Shown here one piece after another: positions 19,069 to 28,299 of a stretch of 64,000 nt of DNA. Position numbers and translations under genes: made by a program. Source of the DNA: Xanthomonas indica (GTDB lineage Bacteria; Pseudomonadota; Gammaproteobacteria; Xanthomonadales; Xanthomonadaceae); the NCBI RefSeq assembly GCF_040529045.1, contig NZ_CP131914.1, positions 4,014,501 through 4,078,500 of the forward strand, given 5' to 3'. Numbering within the stretch: the stretch's first letter is position 1; each line of letters begins with the position of its first letter. The notes beneath the pieces were generated by a model. It saw nothing but the letters and a program-made list of their open reading frames with translations, did no database searches and was not told where the DNA came from.

Positions 19069-21501
19069 TCAATGCGCCGGCGGCGGCGTGGCCGCGTCGG
19101 CAGGCGGGTCTTTCTTCTTGTCCAGGCCGAACCAGCTACGCCAGCCGCCGCCCTGGTGTTCGCCCTCGGCGGGCGCGGCCTCTTCCGGCAGCGCCTGCGG
19201 CGGCGTGCACGCGGCGTACGCCGGCACGAAGCCGACCACGAACGGGAACTGGCGCGCGCCGGGGCATGTCGCGTCGGTGCTGTTGTACCCCACCGGGTCC
19301 ATCCACTGCCAGTCGATGCCCTTGCCCTGCACCTGCAACGGCGCGCTCGGCAGCCGCGAGAAAATGCCCGACCACACCCGCATCGCGCCGGTGGCGCCGT
19401 ACAGGCCGGTCTGCTTGTTCTGGTCGTTGCCGATCCAGATCACCGCCAGGTGATCGCCCGTGTAGCCGGCGTACCAGCTGTCCACGCCGTCGTTGCTGGT
19501 GCCGGTCTTGCCGGCCGGCGACAGCTTGCCCAGGCCGTCGCTGAGCAGTTGCCGCGCGGTGCCGTTGCTGACCACCTGCTGCAGCGCCATGCCGACCAGG
19601 TTGGCGGCGATGGAGTCGCCCTCCTGCGCCGGCGCCGGGGTCTTGTCGTAGCGCTTGAGCAGCTTGCCCTGCGGATCGAGCACGCCGCGCACCGCATGCA
19701 ACGGCTGGATCTCGCCGCCGGAGGCCAGGAACTGGTACAGCTGCGCCATCGCGTACGGGCTCTGGTCGGTGGCACCGAGGATCAGCGAAGGATTGACCTC
19801 GGCCTCGATGCCGGCCAGCACCTTCACCAGTTGCGCCACGCGCTCCGGCCCGACCTGCATGCCGACGCGCACCGTGGCCTGGTTGTAGGAATGCGCCAGC
19901 GCATCGACCACGCGCACGGTGCCGTGACTGCGGCCATCGGAATTGCCCGGGCTCCAGGTGCGGCCGCGGCCCAGTTGCACGGTGACCGGCGTGTCGTCGA
20001 CCCAGCTGGCCAGCGAAAAACGGTCCGGCTGCGCCAGCGCCAGCAGGTACACGAACGGCTTGAGCAGCGAACCGACCTGGCGCTGCGCCTCGATCGCGCG
20101 GTTGAAGCCGGGCTGGGCCACGTCGCGGCTGCCGACCACCGCCAGCACCTCGCCGTTGTGGGTGTCGGTGAGCACCAGGCCGGCCTGCAGCGGCGGGCGC
20201 TTCTTGTTGGTCTCCAGCGCGGTGATGGTGCGCGTGACCGCGCCTTCGGCATAGGCCTGCGCCGACGGCGACATGCCGGTGAGCACGCTCAGGCCGGCGC
20301 CCTGCAGCGCGCTTTCGGGGTAATCGCGCGCCAGCTGGCGCCGCACCAGGTCGACATAGGCCGGGAAGCGGTTGGCGGCGACCAGGCCGGGTTCGGCCGG
20401 CACGCCCAGCGGTGCGGCCAGCGCCTTGCGGTAGGTGGGTTCGTCGATCAGCTCGCTCTCGCGCAGCTTGCCCAGCACGAAGTTGCGCCGGTCCAGCGCG
20501 CGCTCGGGATAGCGCCGCGGGTCGTAGTAGGACGGCCCCTTGACCAGGCCGATCAGCAGCGCCACCTGCTCCGGCGCCAGCGCATCGAGTTCGCGGCCGA
20601 ACCAGAACTCCGCACCGGACGCGACACCATGCACCGCCTGGCTACCGCGCTGGCCCAGGTACACCTGGTTGAGATACGCCTCCAGGATGGTGCGCTTGTC
20701 GTAGCGCGCCTCCATGATCAGCGCGTACAGGATCTCGTTGAACTTGCGGGTGACCGTCTGTTCCTTGCCGATGCCGAGCAGGCCGCTGCGCGCCAACTGC
20801 TGGGTCAGGGTGCTGGCGCCCTGCCGGCTCTTGCCGCCGGAGCGCACCATCACCCAGGCCGCGCGGACCATGCCGCTCAGGTCGATGCCGTGGTGCGAAT
20901 TGAAGTCGCGGTCCTCGACCGCCTGCAAGCCGGTGACCAGCAGTTCCGGCACCTCGTCCACACGCACCAGGCGCCGCTCTTCCTGCTTCTGCCCGTACAG
21001 CGTGGCGATGCGCGCCGGATCCAGCCGCGCGGCCTTGAGCGCCTTGCGCGTCTGCGCATCGCGCAGCGCCACCACGCGGCCGCCGGCCAGGCCGACCTCG
21101 ATGCGCCGCGGCGCGACCCGCCCGTCGACGTCGACGTAGCCGCGGCTGGCGATGGTGAAGCGGCTGCCGTCCTGCTGGTAGCTGCCGGGGCGCTGGGCAC
21201 CGGCGTCGGCGCGATAGCTGGCCGCATCCAGTTCGGTCTTCAGCGTCTGCGGGTCCATCGCCGTGTCCGGCGCCAGCACCAGCGGGCGCGCGTAGACACG
21301 GGTGGGGATCTGCCAGCGCAGTTCGCCGAAACGCTGGGTGACCTGTTTGTTCAGATAGACCGTGTACGGAATCAGGAAGCCCAGGCCGAGTGCGGCGGCG
21401 GCCAGGCCCCAGGTGAGCAGGCGCCGGCGCCATACGGCGGCGGGGCTGTCCAGGGCGTCGTCCTGATCGTCGGTGTCGTGATCGTCGTAGCGTCGGGGCA
21501 C
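19069..21501 (-). CDS. mrcB: Penicillin-binding protein 1B, bifunctional transglycosylase/transpeptidase
   Basis: An 810 aa class A PBP that polymerises and cross-links peptidoglycan at the inner-membrane outer face. After an acidic cytoplasmic N-terminus, a membrane anchor lies at about residues 29-50. A UB2H-like region follows (about 70-160), then the GT51 domain with the catalytic Glu in VEDRDF (E194) and QGASTLTQQLAR. The transpeptidase has SLLK (S478), SYN (about 530) and KTGT (K665). The start is GTG at 21501; no in-frame ATG lies just upstream. The UB2H-type region and length fit PBP1b rather than PBP1a. Confidence 0.95.
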   Translation of the reverse strand: MPRRYDDHDTDDQDDALDSPAAVWRRRLLTWGLAAAALGLGFLIPYTVYLNKQVTQRFGELRWQIPTRVYARPLVLAPDTAMDPQTLKTELDAASYRADAGAQRPGSYQQDGSRFTIASRGYVDVDGRVAPRRIEVGLAGGRVVALRDAQTRKALKAARLDPARIATLYGQKQEERRLVRVDEVPELLVTGLQAVEDRDFNSHHGIDLSGMVRAAWVMVRSGGKSRQGASTLTQQLARSGLLGIGKEQTVTRKFNEILYALIMEARYDKRTILEAYLNQVYLGQRGSQAVHGVASGAEFWFGRELDALAPEQVALLIGLVKGPSYYDPRRYPERALDRRNFVLGKLRESELIDEPTYRKALAAPLGVPAEPGLVAANRFPAYVDLVRRQLARDYPESALQGAGLSVLTGMSPSAQAYAEGAVTRTITALETNKKRPPLQAGLVLTDTHNGEVLAVVGSRDVAQPGFNRAIEAQRQVGSLLKPFVYLLALAQPDRFSLASWVDDTPVTVQLGRGRTWSPGNSDGRSHGTVRVVDALAHSYNQATVRVGMQVGPERVAQLVKVLAGIEAEVNPSLILGATDQSPYAMAQLYQFLASGGEIQPLHAVRGVLDPQGKLLKRYDKTPAPAQEGDSIAANLVGMALQQVVSNGTARQLLSDGLGKLSPAGKTGTSNDGVDSWYAGYTGDHLAVIWIGNDQNKQTGLYGATGAMRVWSGIFSRLPSAPLQVQGKGIDWQWMDPVGYNSTDATCPGARQFPFVVGFVPAYAACTPPQALPEEAAPAEGEHQGGGWRSWFGLDKKKDPPADAATPPPAH

Positions 21502-21594
21502 GGGAATGCGAGAATGTAAATTCCGCCGAGTCTAGCGCAGCCCAGCGGGCAGCGCGGCGCGACGGCCTCTTCGTTTAAGTTGGAGTGGTACCGG

Positions 21595-23691
21595 ATGTCG
21601 ATGTCGTGGGCGAATGCGCGCTACGCCCTGAACCGCCTGGCTGGCCTGGTCCGGCGCGGCCTGACCAGCCTGCGCACGCGCGGCTGGCGCAGCACCTGGG
21701 AGCGGTTGCGCGTGCATGCGCAACCGCTGCCGCCGCCGCAGCGCGCGCTGTTTGCGGTGGCGCCGGCGCCGTTCGCGCCGTTCGCGGTGCCGAACAGTCC
21801 GGCGCCCTTGGTCAGCATCGTGATCCCGGTCTACAACCACGTCGACCATACCCTCGCCTGCCTGCGCGCGTTGGCCGCGCATCCGCCAGCCGCCCCTTGC
21901 GAGATCCTGGTCATCGACGACGGCAGCAGCGATGCCACCGCGCAGTGGCTGCCGCAGATCGTCGGCCTGCACTACCACGTGCGCGAGCACAACGGCGGCT
22001 TCATCGCCACCTGCAACGACGGCGCTGCACGTGCGCAGGGCCGCTACCTGGTGTTCCTCAACAACGACACGGTGCCGCAACCGGGCTGGCTGGACGCGCT
22101 GCTGGACACCTTCGCGCAACTGCCGGAGGCCGGCCTGGTCAGCGCGCAACTGCTGTATCCCGACGGTCGCCTGCAGGACGCCGGCGGCGTGGTCTTCGCC
22201 GACGGCAGCGCGTGGAGCTACGGCCGCTTCGAGTCGCCCGAGGATCCGCGCTACGCCTACCTGCGCGACGTCGACTACGGCAGCGGCGCGGCGCTGGCGA
22301 TCGAACGTGCGCGCTTCCTGGCACTGGGCGGCTTCGATACGCGCTACATGCCGGCGTACTACGAGGACACCGATCTCGCCTTCGCGGTGCGCGCCGCCGG
22401 CTTGCGCACGCTGGTGCAACCGGCCAGCCGCGTGGTCCACGACGAAGGCACCAGCAACGGCACCGACACCGGCAGCGGGGTCAAGGCCTACCAGGTGCGC
22501 AACCGCGCAGTCTTCGCCGCCAAGTGGGCCGAGGTGTTGCCGCGGCACCTGGCGCCGGGCACGGTGCCGACGCCAGCGCTGCTGCACCGCCAGCAGCGCC
22601 AGGTGCTGATCCTTGACGAAGCGCTGCCGCAGCCGGACCGCGACTCCGCCTCGCTGCGCCAGCTCAACCTGATCCGCCTGTTGCTGCAGGAAGGCGCCCA
22701 CGTGGTGTTCGTGCCCAGCGAGCGCAGCTACGCCAGCCGCCACAGCGAGGCCTTGCAGCGGCTGGGTGTGGAGGTATGGCACGCGCCGTACCTGAAGAAC
22801 CTCACTGGGTTCCTGCAGCAGCACGGCGCGCGCTTCCACAGCGTGCTGCTGGTGCGCCACCACGTCGCCCACGCCTGCCTGCCGCTGCTGCGCCGGTTCG
22901 CGCCGCAGGCACGGCGGCTGTTCGATACCGTGGACCTGCACTACCTGCGCGAACGCCGCGGCGCCGAACTCGCCGGCGACGCGCGCCTGCTGCGCGAGGC
23001 CGAGCGGACGCGCGCGCGCGAACTGGAGGTGATGGCGCAGGTCGACGTGACCGTGCTGGTCAGCGCGGTCGAACGCGAACAGTTGCAGCGCGAAGCGCCG
23101 CAAGTGCGCACGGCGCTGATCTCGAACCTGCACGAGGTCGCCGGTCCCGGCCTGCCGTGGGCGCAGCGCCGCGACCTGGTGTTCGTCGGCGGCTTCCGCC
23201 ATGCGCCCAACGTGGATGCGGTGCGCTGGTTCCTGCAGGAGGTGTTCCCGGCGGTGCGCCTGCGCTTGCCGGAGGTGCGCTTCCACTGCATCGGTGCGGA
23301 CATGCCGGAGGACATCCGCCGCCTCGGCGAGGCCACCGCCGGTGTCGAACTGCTCGGCCACGTCCCCGACATCGCCGCCTACATGGACGGCATGCGCATC
23401 GCCGTGGCGCCGCTGCGCTTCGGCGCGGGGGTCAAGGGCAAGGTCAACCTGAGCATGGCCCACGGCCAGCCGGTGGTGGCCACCGCCTGCGCGGTGGAAG
23501 GCATGCACCTGCGCGATGGCGAGGACGTGCTGATCGCCGACGAGGCCGCAGCATTTGCCGACGCCATCGCGCAGCTGTACGCCGATCCGGCGTTGTGGCA
23601 GCGGCTGGCCGACAACGGCCTGCGCAACATCGAGACCCACTTCTCGCTGGACGCTGCGCGCGCCACGGTGCGGGAGGCGTTCCTGGCGTGA
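21595..23691 (+). CDS. Two-domain glycosyltransferase (GT2 N-terminal, GT4-like C-terminal)
   Basis: A 698 aa soluble-looking protein. Residues about 70-290 form a GT-A family 2 domain: VSIVIPVYNH, ILVIDDGSSD, HNGGFIATCNDG and LVFLNNDTVPQPGW carry the nucleotide-sugar and metal sites. Residues about 340-690 form a GT-B family 4 type domain ending VAPLRFGAGVKGKVNLSMAHG and a Rossmann-like tail. Such fusions often build surface polysaccharide or glycosylate proteins. The gene stands alone, divergent from mrcB, with no lipopolysaccharide cluster beside it, so the acceptor is unknown. The ATG at 21595 has GGAG nine bases upstream and was preferred to a TTG at 21580. Confidence 0.88.
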   Translation: MSMSWANARYALNRLAGLVRRGLTSLRTRGWRSTWERLRVHAQPLPPPQRALFAVAPAPFAPFAVPNSPAPLVSIVIPVYNHVDHTLACLRALAAHPPAAPCEILVIDDGSSDATAQWLPQIVGLHYHVREHNGGFIATCNDGAARAQGRYLVFLNNDTVPQPGWLDALLDTFAQLPEAGLVSAQLLYPDGRLQDAGGVVFADGSAWSYGRFESPEDPRYAYLRDVDYGSGAALAIERARFLALGGFDTRYMPAYYEDTDLAFAVRAAGLRTLVQPASRVVHDEGTSNGTDTGSGVKAYQVRNRAVFAAKWAEVLPRHLAPGTVPTPALLHRQQRQVLILDEALPQPDRDSASLRQLNLIRLLLQEGAHVVFVPSERSYASRHSEALQRLGVEVWHAPYLKNLTGFLQQHGARFHSVLLVRHHVAHACLPLLRRFAPQARRLFDTVDLHYLRERRGAELAGDARLLREAERTRARELEVMAQVDVTVLVSAVEREQLQREAPQVRTALISNLHEVAGPGLPWAQRRDLVFVGGFRHAPNVDAVRWFLQEVFPAVRLRLPEVRFHCIGADMPEDIRRLGEATAGVELLGHVPDIAAYMDGMRIAVAPLRFGAGVKGKVNLSMAHGQPVVATACAVEGMHLRDGEDVLIADEAAAFADAIAQLYADPALWQRLADNGLRNIETHFSLDAARATVREAFLA

Positions 23692-23839
23692 GCGGCGGTG
23701 GCGCGCCGTTTTCTATCGCGTCGGGACTGACGTCCTTCCCACAACGTTGCCGCGCGCATCGCCGCTGCCTTAGGCCGTGCCGAGCAGATAACGCCCGCGC
23801 CGTAAAAAGTTCACGACACATGCGCTGTCCGAGTGCACC

Positions 23840-23865
23840 TGTGGGAGGGGCTTCAGCCCCGACGC
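23840..23865. repeat. REP-type hairpin, GTGGGAGGGG subtype
   Basis: TGTGGGAGGGGCTTCAGCCC followed by CGACGC: a stem GGGGCT/AGCCCC with head GTGGGA. This is the only repeat in the 219 bp gap between the convergent glycosyltransferase and TPR genes. The rest of that gap shows no gene. Confidence 0.8.
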
Positions 23866-23910
23866 ATTGCAGCCTCAGCCAGCAGAAAAGCCTAACCCGT
23901 ACTGCATGCG

Positions 23911-25440
23911 CTAACGCCCAGGGCTGAGGCTGCGCAGGCGGCGCTCGAACGCGGCCAGTTCCGGGGTGGACGGATCGATCGCGCGGGCGCGCTGCAGCGC
24001 CTGCCGCGCAAAGGTGGCATCGCCGCCGCCCAGGCGCTCGTCGCCGACCGCCAGCCAGCGCTGCGCCAGGCGCCGGCGGGCGGTGACCAGGCCGTTGCCG
24101 CCCGGGGCCAAGGCGCGCCAGGCGTCGTAGCAGGCGCTTGCCGCCAGCACCCGGTTGCCGCGCATGGCATCGTCGAAACAGCGTCGCAGCGCCGCCAGCA
24201 CCCGCTGCTCGGCCGCGCGCACCCGCGCGTCGCGCGGTGCCAGGGTCTGTGCCGCGAGCAAGGTGTCGTAGGCGCTGGCGCCGGGCGGGGTGACCCAGTC
24301 GCCACGCGCCTCGGCGGCCTGCAGGTCGGCCAGCAGGCGCTGCAGGCGCCGCTCGCGCTCGGCCGGCGACACCCGCGCTTGCGGCGTGGCCTGGCTCTGC
24401 CGGGCGCGCTGCAGCGCCTGCTTGGCGTCGGCCAGGGCACGGCTGTCGGGTGCCAGCGCCTGGCCCTTGCGCAGCGCGCGCTCGGCCTCGCCGAAACGGA
24501 AATCGGCGGCGGCCCGGCTCGCCTGCAGGGCATAGCCCGCGGCGACCCGCTCCAGGCCGTCGCTGGCGCCCGCCGCATCCGGTACCGCCGCGCGCCACTG
24601 CGCGAAGGCGCGCGCTGCCGCGTCCAGGCGCTGCCGACGCAGGGCCTGCTCGGCGTCGTGCTGCAGGCGCTCCAGCGCCCGGTTCAGTTCCGCCTGGGTC
24701 TCGGGCAGGTCGACATGGCCGGCGTCGTAACCGCGCGCGCGCTCCACCAGCGCCGCGGCGGCGGCCAGGTCGCCGCGCGCCAGCGCGCTGCGCGCGTGCT
24801 GCAGCAGTTCCGACAGCGCATCCTCGCGGCCTTCCAGCGCCGCGGTGCGCTCAGGCGCGAACTCCAGCACTCGCTGGTACAGCGGCAGGGCCGCGTCCGG
24901 GCCATCGTCCAGATGCCCGTCGCGGCGCGCCTGCGCCGCCCGCTGCAGCAGTTGATCGATACCGGCATGCGCGGCCTCGCGCGCACGCAACGCCGCCTCG
25001 ATGCGATCGGCATCGGCGCGCGGTACCTGCAGCGCACGCGCCAGGGCCAACGCCTCGCGCGCCTGCGGATAACGGCCGGCGGCCAGCGCCGCGCGCGCCT
25101 GGCCCAGCGCCGCGCGCCCGGTCGCGGCCAGCCCGACGCGCGCCTGCATGCGGTCGCCGTCCAGCGCCAGCGCGGCCTCGAAACGCTCGCGCGCGCCGCT
25201 GCCGTCGGCGGCGCTGAGCCGGCCCGCGCGCAGCGCCGCGTGGCCCTGGTCGAGCAATTGCTGGATGCGCGTCTCCGGCCAGATCAGGTCGGCCAGCGGG
25301 CGGCGGAACAGCACCAGCGTCGTGCCCAGCACCAGCAGCACCGCCAGCACCCAGCGCCAGACACGCCGGTCGCGCCACAGCGGCACCGGCCGCGGCCTGC
25401 GCTGGGGTTCGTCCCTGACCTGATCTGGCGGCATGCTCAC
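23911..25440 (-). CDS. Membrane-anchored TPR-like protein of unknown function
   Basis: About 509 aa. A basic cytoplasmic N-terminus (RPRPVPLWRDRRVWR) precedes one membrane segment at about residues 30-46 (WVLAVLLVLGTTLVLF). The rest is a long Ala/Leu/Arg-rich helical array made of TPR-like units (for example ALALARALQVPRADADRIEAAL and the C-terminal ARQALQRARAIDPSTPELAAF). There is no catalytic motif. It follows relA on the same strand after 114 bp. The start is either GTG 25440 or ATG 25434; neither has a strong ribosome-binding site. I do not recognise a named family. A periplasmic protein-interaction scaffold is a guess. Confidence 0.75.
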   Translation of the reverse strand: MSMPPDQVRDEPQRRPRPVPLWRDRRVWRWVLAVLLVLGTTLVLFRRPLADLIWPETRIQQLLDQGHAALRAGRLSAADGSGARERFEAALALDGDRMQARVGLAATGRAALGQARAALAAGRYPQAREALALARALQVPRADADRIEAALRAREAAHAGIDQLLQRAAQARRDGHLDDGPDAALPLYQRVLEFAPERTAALEGREDALSELLQHARSALARGDLAAAAALVERARGYDAGHVDLPETQAELNRALERLQHDAEQALRRQRLDAAARAFAQWRAAVPDAAGASDGLERVAAGYALQASRAAADFRFGEAERALRKGQALAPDSRALADAKQALQRARQSQATPQARVSPAERERRLQRLLADLQAAEARGDWVTPPGASAYDTLLAAQTLAPRDARVRAAEQRVLAALRRCFDDAMRGNRVLAASACYDAWRALAPGGNGLVTARRRLAQRWLAVGDERLGGGDATFARQALQRARAIDPSTPELAAFERRLRSLSPGR

Positions 25441-25554
25441 CGCGCAAGCTTAGCGTCGGCCCGATGACGAACAGCTGTGCGTCGCCTCTCCCCCGCCCCG
25501 CCGGGGACGGCCAGAGCGGCCGCAGACGCCTGCGGCCCCGCGCGGCGCCGGCGC

Positions 25555-27708
25555 TCAGCCCAGCCGCCGCGCCTCGTGCACGCCCGGCAGCGCGTCGAGC
25601 TTGCCGAGCAAGGTGGACAGTTGCCCGTAGTCGCCGACCTTCAGCCGCAGCCGCAGTTGCGCCAGGCCACTGTCGCGCACGTTGTCGCTGTTGATCTCCA
25701 GCACGTGCGCCTCTTCCTGGGCGATCAGGTTGGTGATGTCCTTGAGCAACCAGCGCCGGTCCACTGCGCGCACCAGCACGTCGACCTCGTAGCCGCCGCC
25801 GGCCTGGCCCCATTCCACCGGCAGCACCCGCTGCGGATGGCTGGCGGCCAGCCGCGCGAACGCCGCGCAGTCGCTGCGGTGCACGGTGACGCCGCGGGTG
25901 CGGGTGAGATACCCGGCGATCGGCTCGCCGGCCACCGGCTGGCAGCAGCGCGCCAGTTGCACCAGCAGATTGCCCACGCCCTGCACGGTGAACTTGGATT
26001 TGCCCAGGCCGGTGCGCCGCGCGGTCGGCCGCGGCATGGCCGGCGCCGCCGGCTGCGCTGCGGCGCGCTCGGCCTCGTGCAGCGCGCGCCCGACCTGGCT
26101 GGGGCCGACATCGCCCAGCGCGACCTGGATGTACAGCTCCTCCACGCCCTCGGCATGGAACTTCTTCGCCGCCGGCAGCAGGTCGGCCTGCTGCAGGCCC
26201 AGGCGCTTGAGTTCGCGCTCCAGCAATTCCTTGCCGGCCTGCACGTTGCGCGCGCGGTCCAGCTTGTGGAACCAGGCGCGCACCTTGTCGCGCGAGCGCC
26301 CGCTGGCCAGGTAACCGTTGGCCGGCAGCAGCCAATCGCGGCGCGGCTCGGCCTCCTTGCCGGTGAGGATCTCCACGCGGTCGCCGCTGCGCAGCTTGTG
26401 GGTCAGCGGCACGATGCGGTTGTTGACCTTGGCGCCGCGGCAGCGGTGCCCGACCATGGTGTGCACGTGGTAGGCGAAGTCCAGCGGCGTGGCGCCCTGC
26501 GGCAGGTCGATCACCTCGCCCATCGGGGTCAGCGCATAGACCCGGTCCTCGACCAGCTCGGCGTCCAGCGCGCCGGCCAGCCCGCCCTGCTCACCGTCCT
26601 GCGACTGCTCCAGCAGCTGCCGCATCCAGGTGATCTTGCGGTCGAAGGCCTTCTCCGCCCCCTTGCCGCCTTCCTTGTACTTCCAGTGCGCCGCCACGCC
26701 CAGCTCGGCCTGCGCGTGCATGTCGTGGGTGCGGATCTGCACCTCGATCGTGCGCCCTTCCGGGCCGACCACCGCGGTGTGCAGCGAGCGGTAGTCGTTG
26801 GCCTTGGGCCGGGCGATGTAGTCGTCGAACTCGCTGGGCACCGGCGCCCACAGCGCGTGCACCACGCCCAGCGCGGCGTAGCAGGCGGCGACGTCGTCGA
26901 CCATCACCCGTACCGCGCGCAGGTCGTACAACTGGTCGAAGGCCAGGCGCTTCTTCTGCATCTTCCGCCAGATGCTGTAGATGTGCTTAGGCCGCCCGCT
27001 GATCTCCGCGCGCAGGCCCTGCTCGGCCAGCGCCTTGGATAGGATTTTCTTGACCGCCTCGATGTAGCGCTCGCGCGCCACCCGGCTCTCGTCGACCTCG
27101 CGGGCGATGCGCCGGTAGGTGTCCGGCTCCAGGTGCCGGAACGCCAGGTCCTCCAGCTCCCATTTCAGCTGCCAGATGCCCAGGCGATTGGCCAGCGGCG
27201 CGTGGATGTCGCGGGTCAGCTGCGCCAGCGCGCGGCGCTGCGCCTCCGGCGCCTTGTCGGCCACGCGCATCTGCGCCAGTTGCCGCGCCAGCAGGATCGG
27301 CACCACCCGCAGGTCCTGCACGATCGACAGCAGCAGCCGGCGCAGGCCCTCGCTGTTGCGCCCGGCCTCGCGCCCGGCATGCAGCGCCCACACCTGGTCG
27401 GCGGCGTCCTGCGCCTCCAGCAACCCGGTCACCGCCTGCGCCCGCGCCGGCGGCGCCACCGGCAGTTGCGGCAACTGCGCGCGCAAGCCCGGCAGGTCGA
27501 ACAGCACCGCGGCCAGCAGCGCAGCCTCGTCGGCCGACAGCAACGCCAGCGCATCCAGCGTGTCGGCCAGCACCGGCCACGGCAGCCGCGGCGGCTCGGG
27601 CTGCGCCTGCCAGGCCTGCAGCAGCGCCGCGCGCAGGGCGGGCGCCAGGGTCGCGGCCGCCGGGCGCTGCAGCAACGCCTCCAGGCCGGAGTGGACGGTG
27701 TGGTTCAA
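25555..27708 (-). CDS. relA: RelA, (p)ppGpp synthetase I
   Basis: A 717 aa ribosome-associated alarmone synthetase. The N-terminal hydrolase-like domain lacks the HD pair. The synthetase domain has the acidic EFDDYIARPKANDYRSLHTAV motif (EXDD type, marking monofunctional RelA rather than bifunctional Rel/SpoT). TGS follows (VIDLPQGATPLDFAYHVHTMVGHRCRGAKVN, about residues 415-445), then a helical/zinc-finger region and a C-terminal ACT/RRM domain. The start is TTG at 27708; no in-frame ATG lies close upstream. It makes pppGpp when uncharged tRNA enters the ribosome. Confidence 0.96.
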   Translation of the reverse strand: MNHTVHSGLEALLQRPAAATLAPALRAALLQAWQAQPEPPRLPWPVLADTLDALALLSADEAALLAAVLFDLPGLRAQLPQLPVAPPARAQAVTGLLEAQDAADQVWALHAGREAGRNSEGLRRLLLSIVQDLRVVPILLARQLAQMRVADKAPEAQRRALAQLTRDIHAPLANRLGIWQLKWELEDLAFRHLEPDTYRRIAREVDESRVARERYIEAVKKILSKALAEQGLRAEISGRPKHIYSIWRKMQKKRLAFDQLYDLRAVRVMVDDVAACYAALGVVHALWAPVPSEFDDYIARPKANDYRSLHTAVVGPEGRTIEVQIRTHDMHAQAELGVAAHWKYKEGGKGAEKAFDRKITWMRQLLEQSQDGEQGGLAGALDAELVEDRVYALTPMGEVIDLPQGATPLDFAYHVHTMVGHRCRGAKVNNRIVPLTHKLRSGDRVEILTGKEAEPRRDWLLPANGYLASGRSRDKVRAWFHKLDRARNVQAGKELLERELKRLGLQQADLLPAAKKFHAEGVEELYIQVALGDVGPSQVGRALHEAERAAAQPAAPAMPRPTARRTGLGKSKFTVQGVGNLLVQLARCCQPVAGEPIAGYLTRTRGVTVHRSDCAAFARLAASHPQRVLPVEWGQAGGGYEVDVLVRAVDRRWLLKDITNLIAQEEAHVLEINSDNVRDSGLAQLRLRLKVGDYGQLSTLLGKLDALPGVHEARRLG

Positions 27709-27972
27709 GGACGGACGCAGTCGACGAAAACGGGGCCGCCTACACTAACGCGCTTGTGCGCGTTCTCACAATTGCGCCGAGCGCACGCCTGCGCAGCACC
27801 ACGCGCATACGCACCGCCAGCTCACTGTGACCCGGTTGCGACTTGCCACGCTTTTACCTGAATTTCACAACCGCCCCGACCCCCGCGCCTATGCTCGAAC
27901 GCGATGGCAACCGCATGCTGTCCTGCATGCGCCGCTGCCGTCGCCCCTGGACCGACTCGAAGAGGAACGCAC

Positions 27973-28053
27973 ATGAAGAAGTGGAACAAGCCTGTGATCC
28001 GCGAGATCTGCGTCGGTGCGGAAATCAACTGCTACGCCTCCGGCGAGCTCTGA
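27973..28053 (+). CDS. pqqA: PqqA, precursor peptide of pyrroloquinoline quinone
   Basis: A 26 aa peptide beginning MKKWNKPVIREICVGAEI. It carries the conserved Glu (E17) and Tyr (Y21) with three residues between them (EINCY); PqqE cross-links these two to form PQQ. The ribosome-binding site GAGGA lies about nine bases before the ATG. It is the first gene of the pqq operon, 264 bp downstream of the divergent relA start. The short length is normal for the family. Confidence 0.95.
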   Translation: MKKWNKPVIREICVGAEINCYASGEL

Positions 28054-28106
28054 CCCGCGCAACCCTCCTTTCCCGCGACCGAAGCGCGACCGGCCGGGGT
28101 ATGTCT

Positions 28107-28271
28107 TCCATCCCCGAGCATGCCGCGCCGTGCTTGCGCGCGCCTGTGGCAAGAAAGAGCGAGGACGTGGACATCTGTCCACGCCCGAGCGATGACGCAG
28201 CCACGTGCGTGGGCAAACGCGGCCCATCGGGTTGAACCGCCAGGCTCGACGCGGCGTGTTCGGGGATGGGG
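28107..28271. repeat. Long inverted repeat in the pqqA-pqqB spacer
   Basis: CCATCCCCGAGCATGCCGCG near 28108-28127 pairs with CGCGGCGTGTTCGGGGATGG near 28250-28270 (16-18 of 20 positions). A perfect short hairpin GTGGACA-TC-TGTCCAC sits near the middle (28168-28183). The 246 bp spacer is otherwise gene-free. Such structure between a highly expressed peptide gene and its enzymes could act as an attenuator or mRNA-stability element. Confidence 0.65.
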
Positions 28272-28299
28272 GGCATCCCCTTATGCCAACGGAGACCGG

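Noticed and set aside
28100-28235. Possible second PqqA-like peptide in the pqqA-pqqB spacer
   Set aside because: The frame lacks the Glu-x3-Tyr core and any ribosome-binding site.
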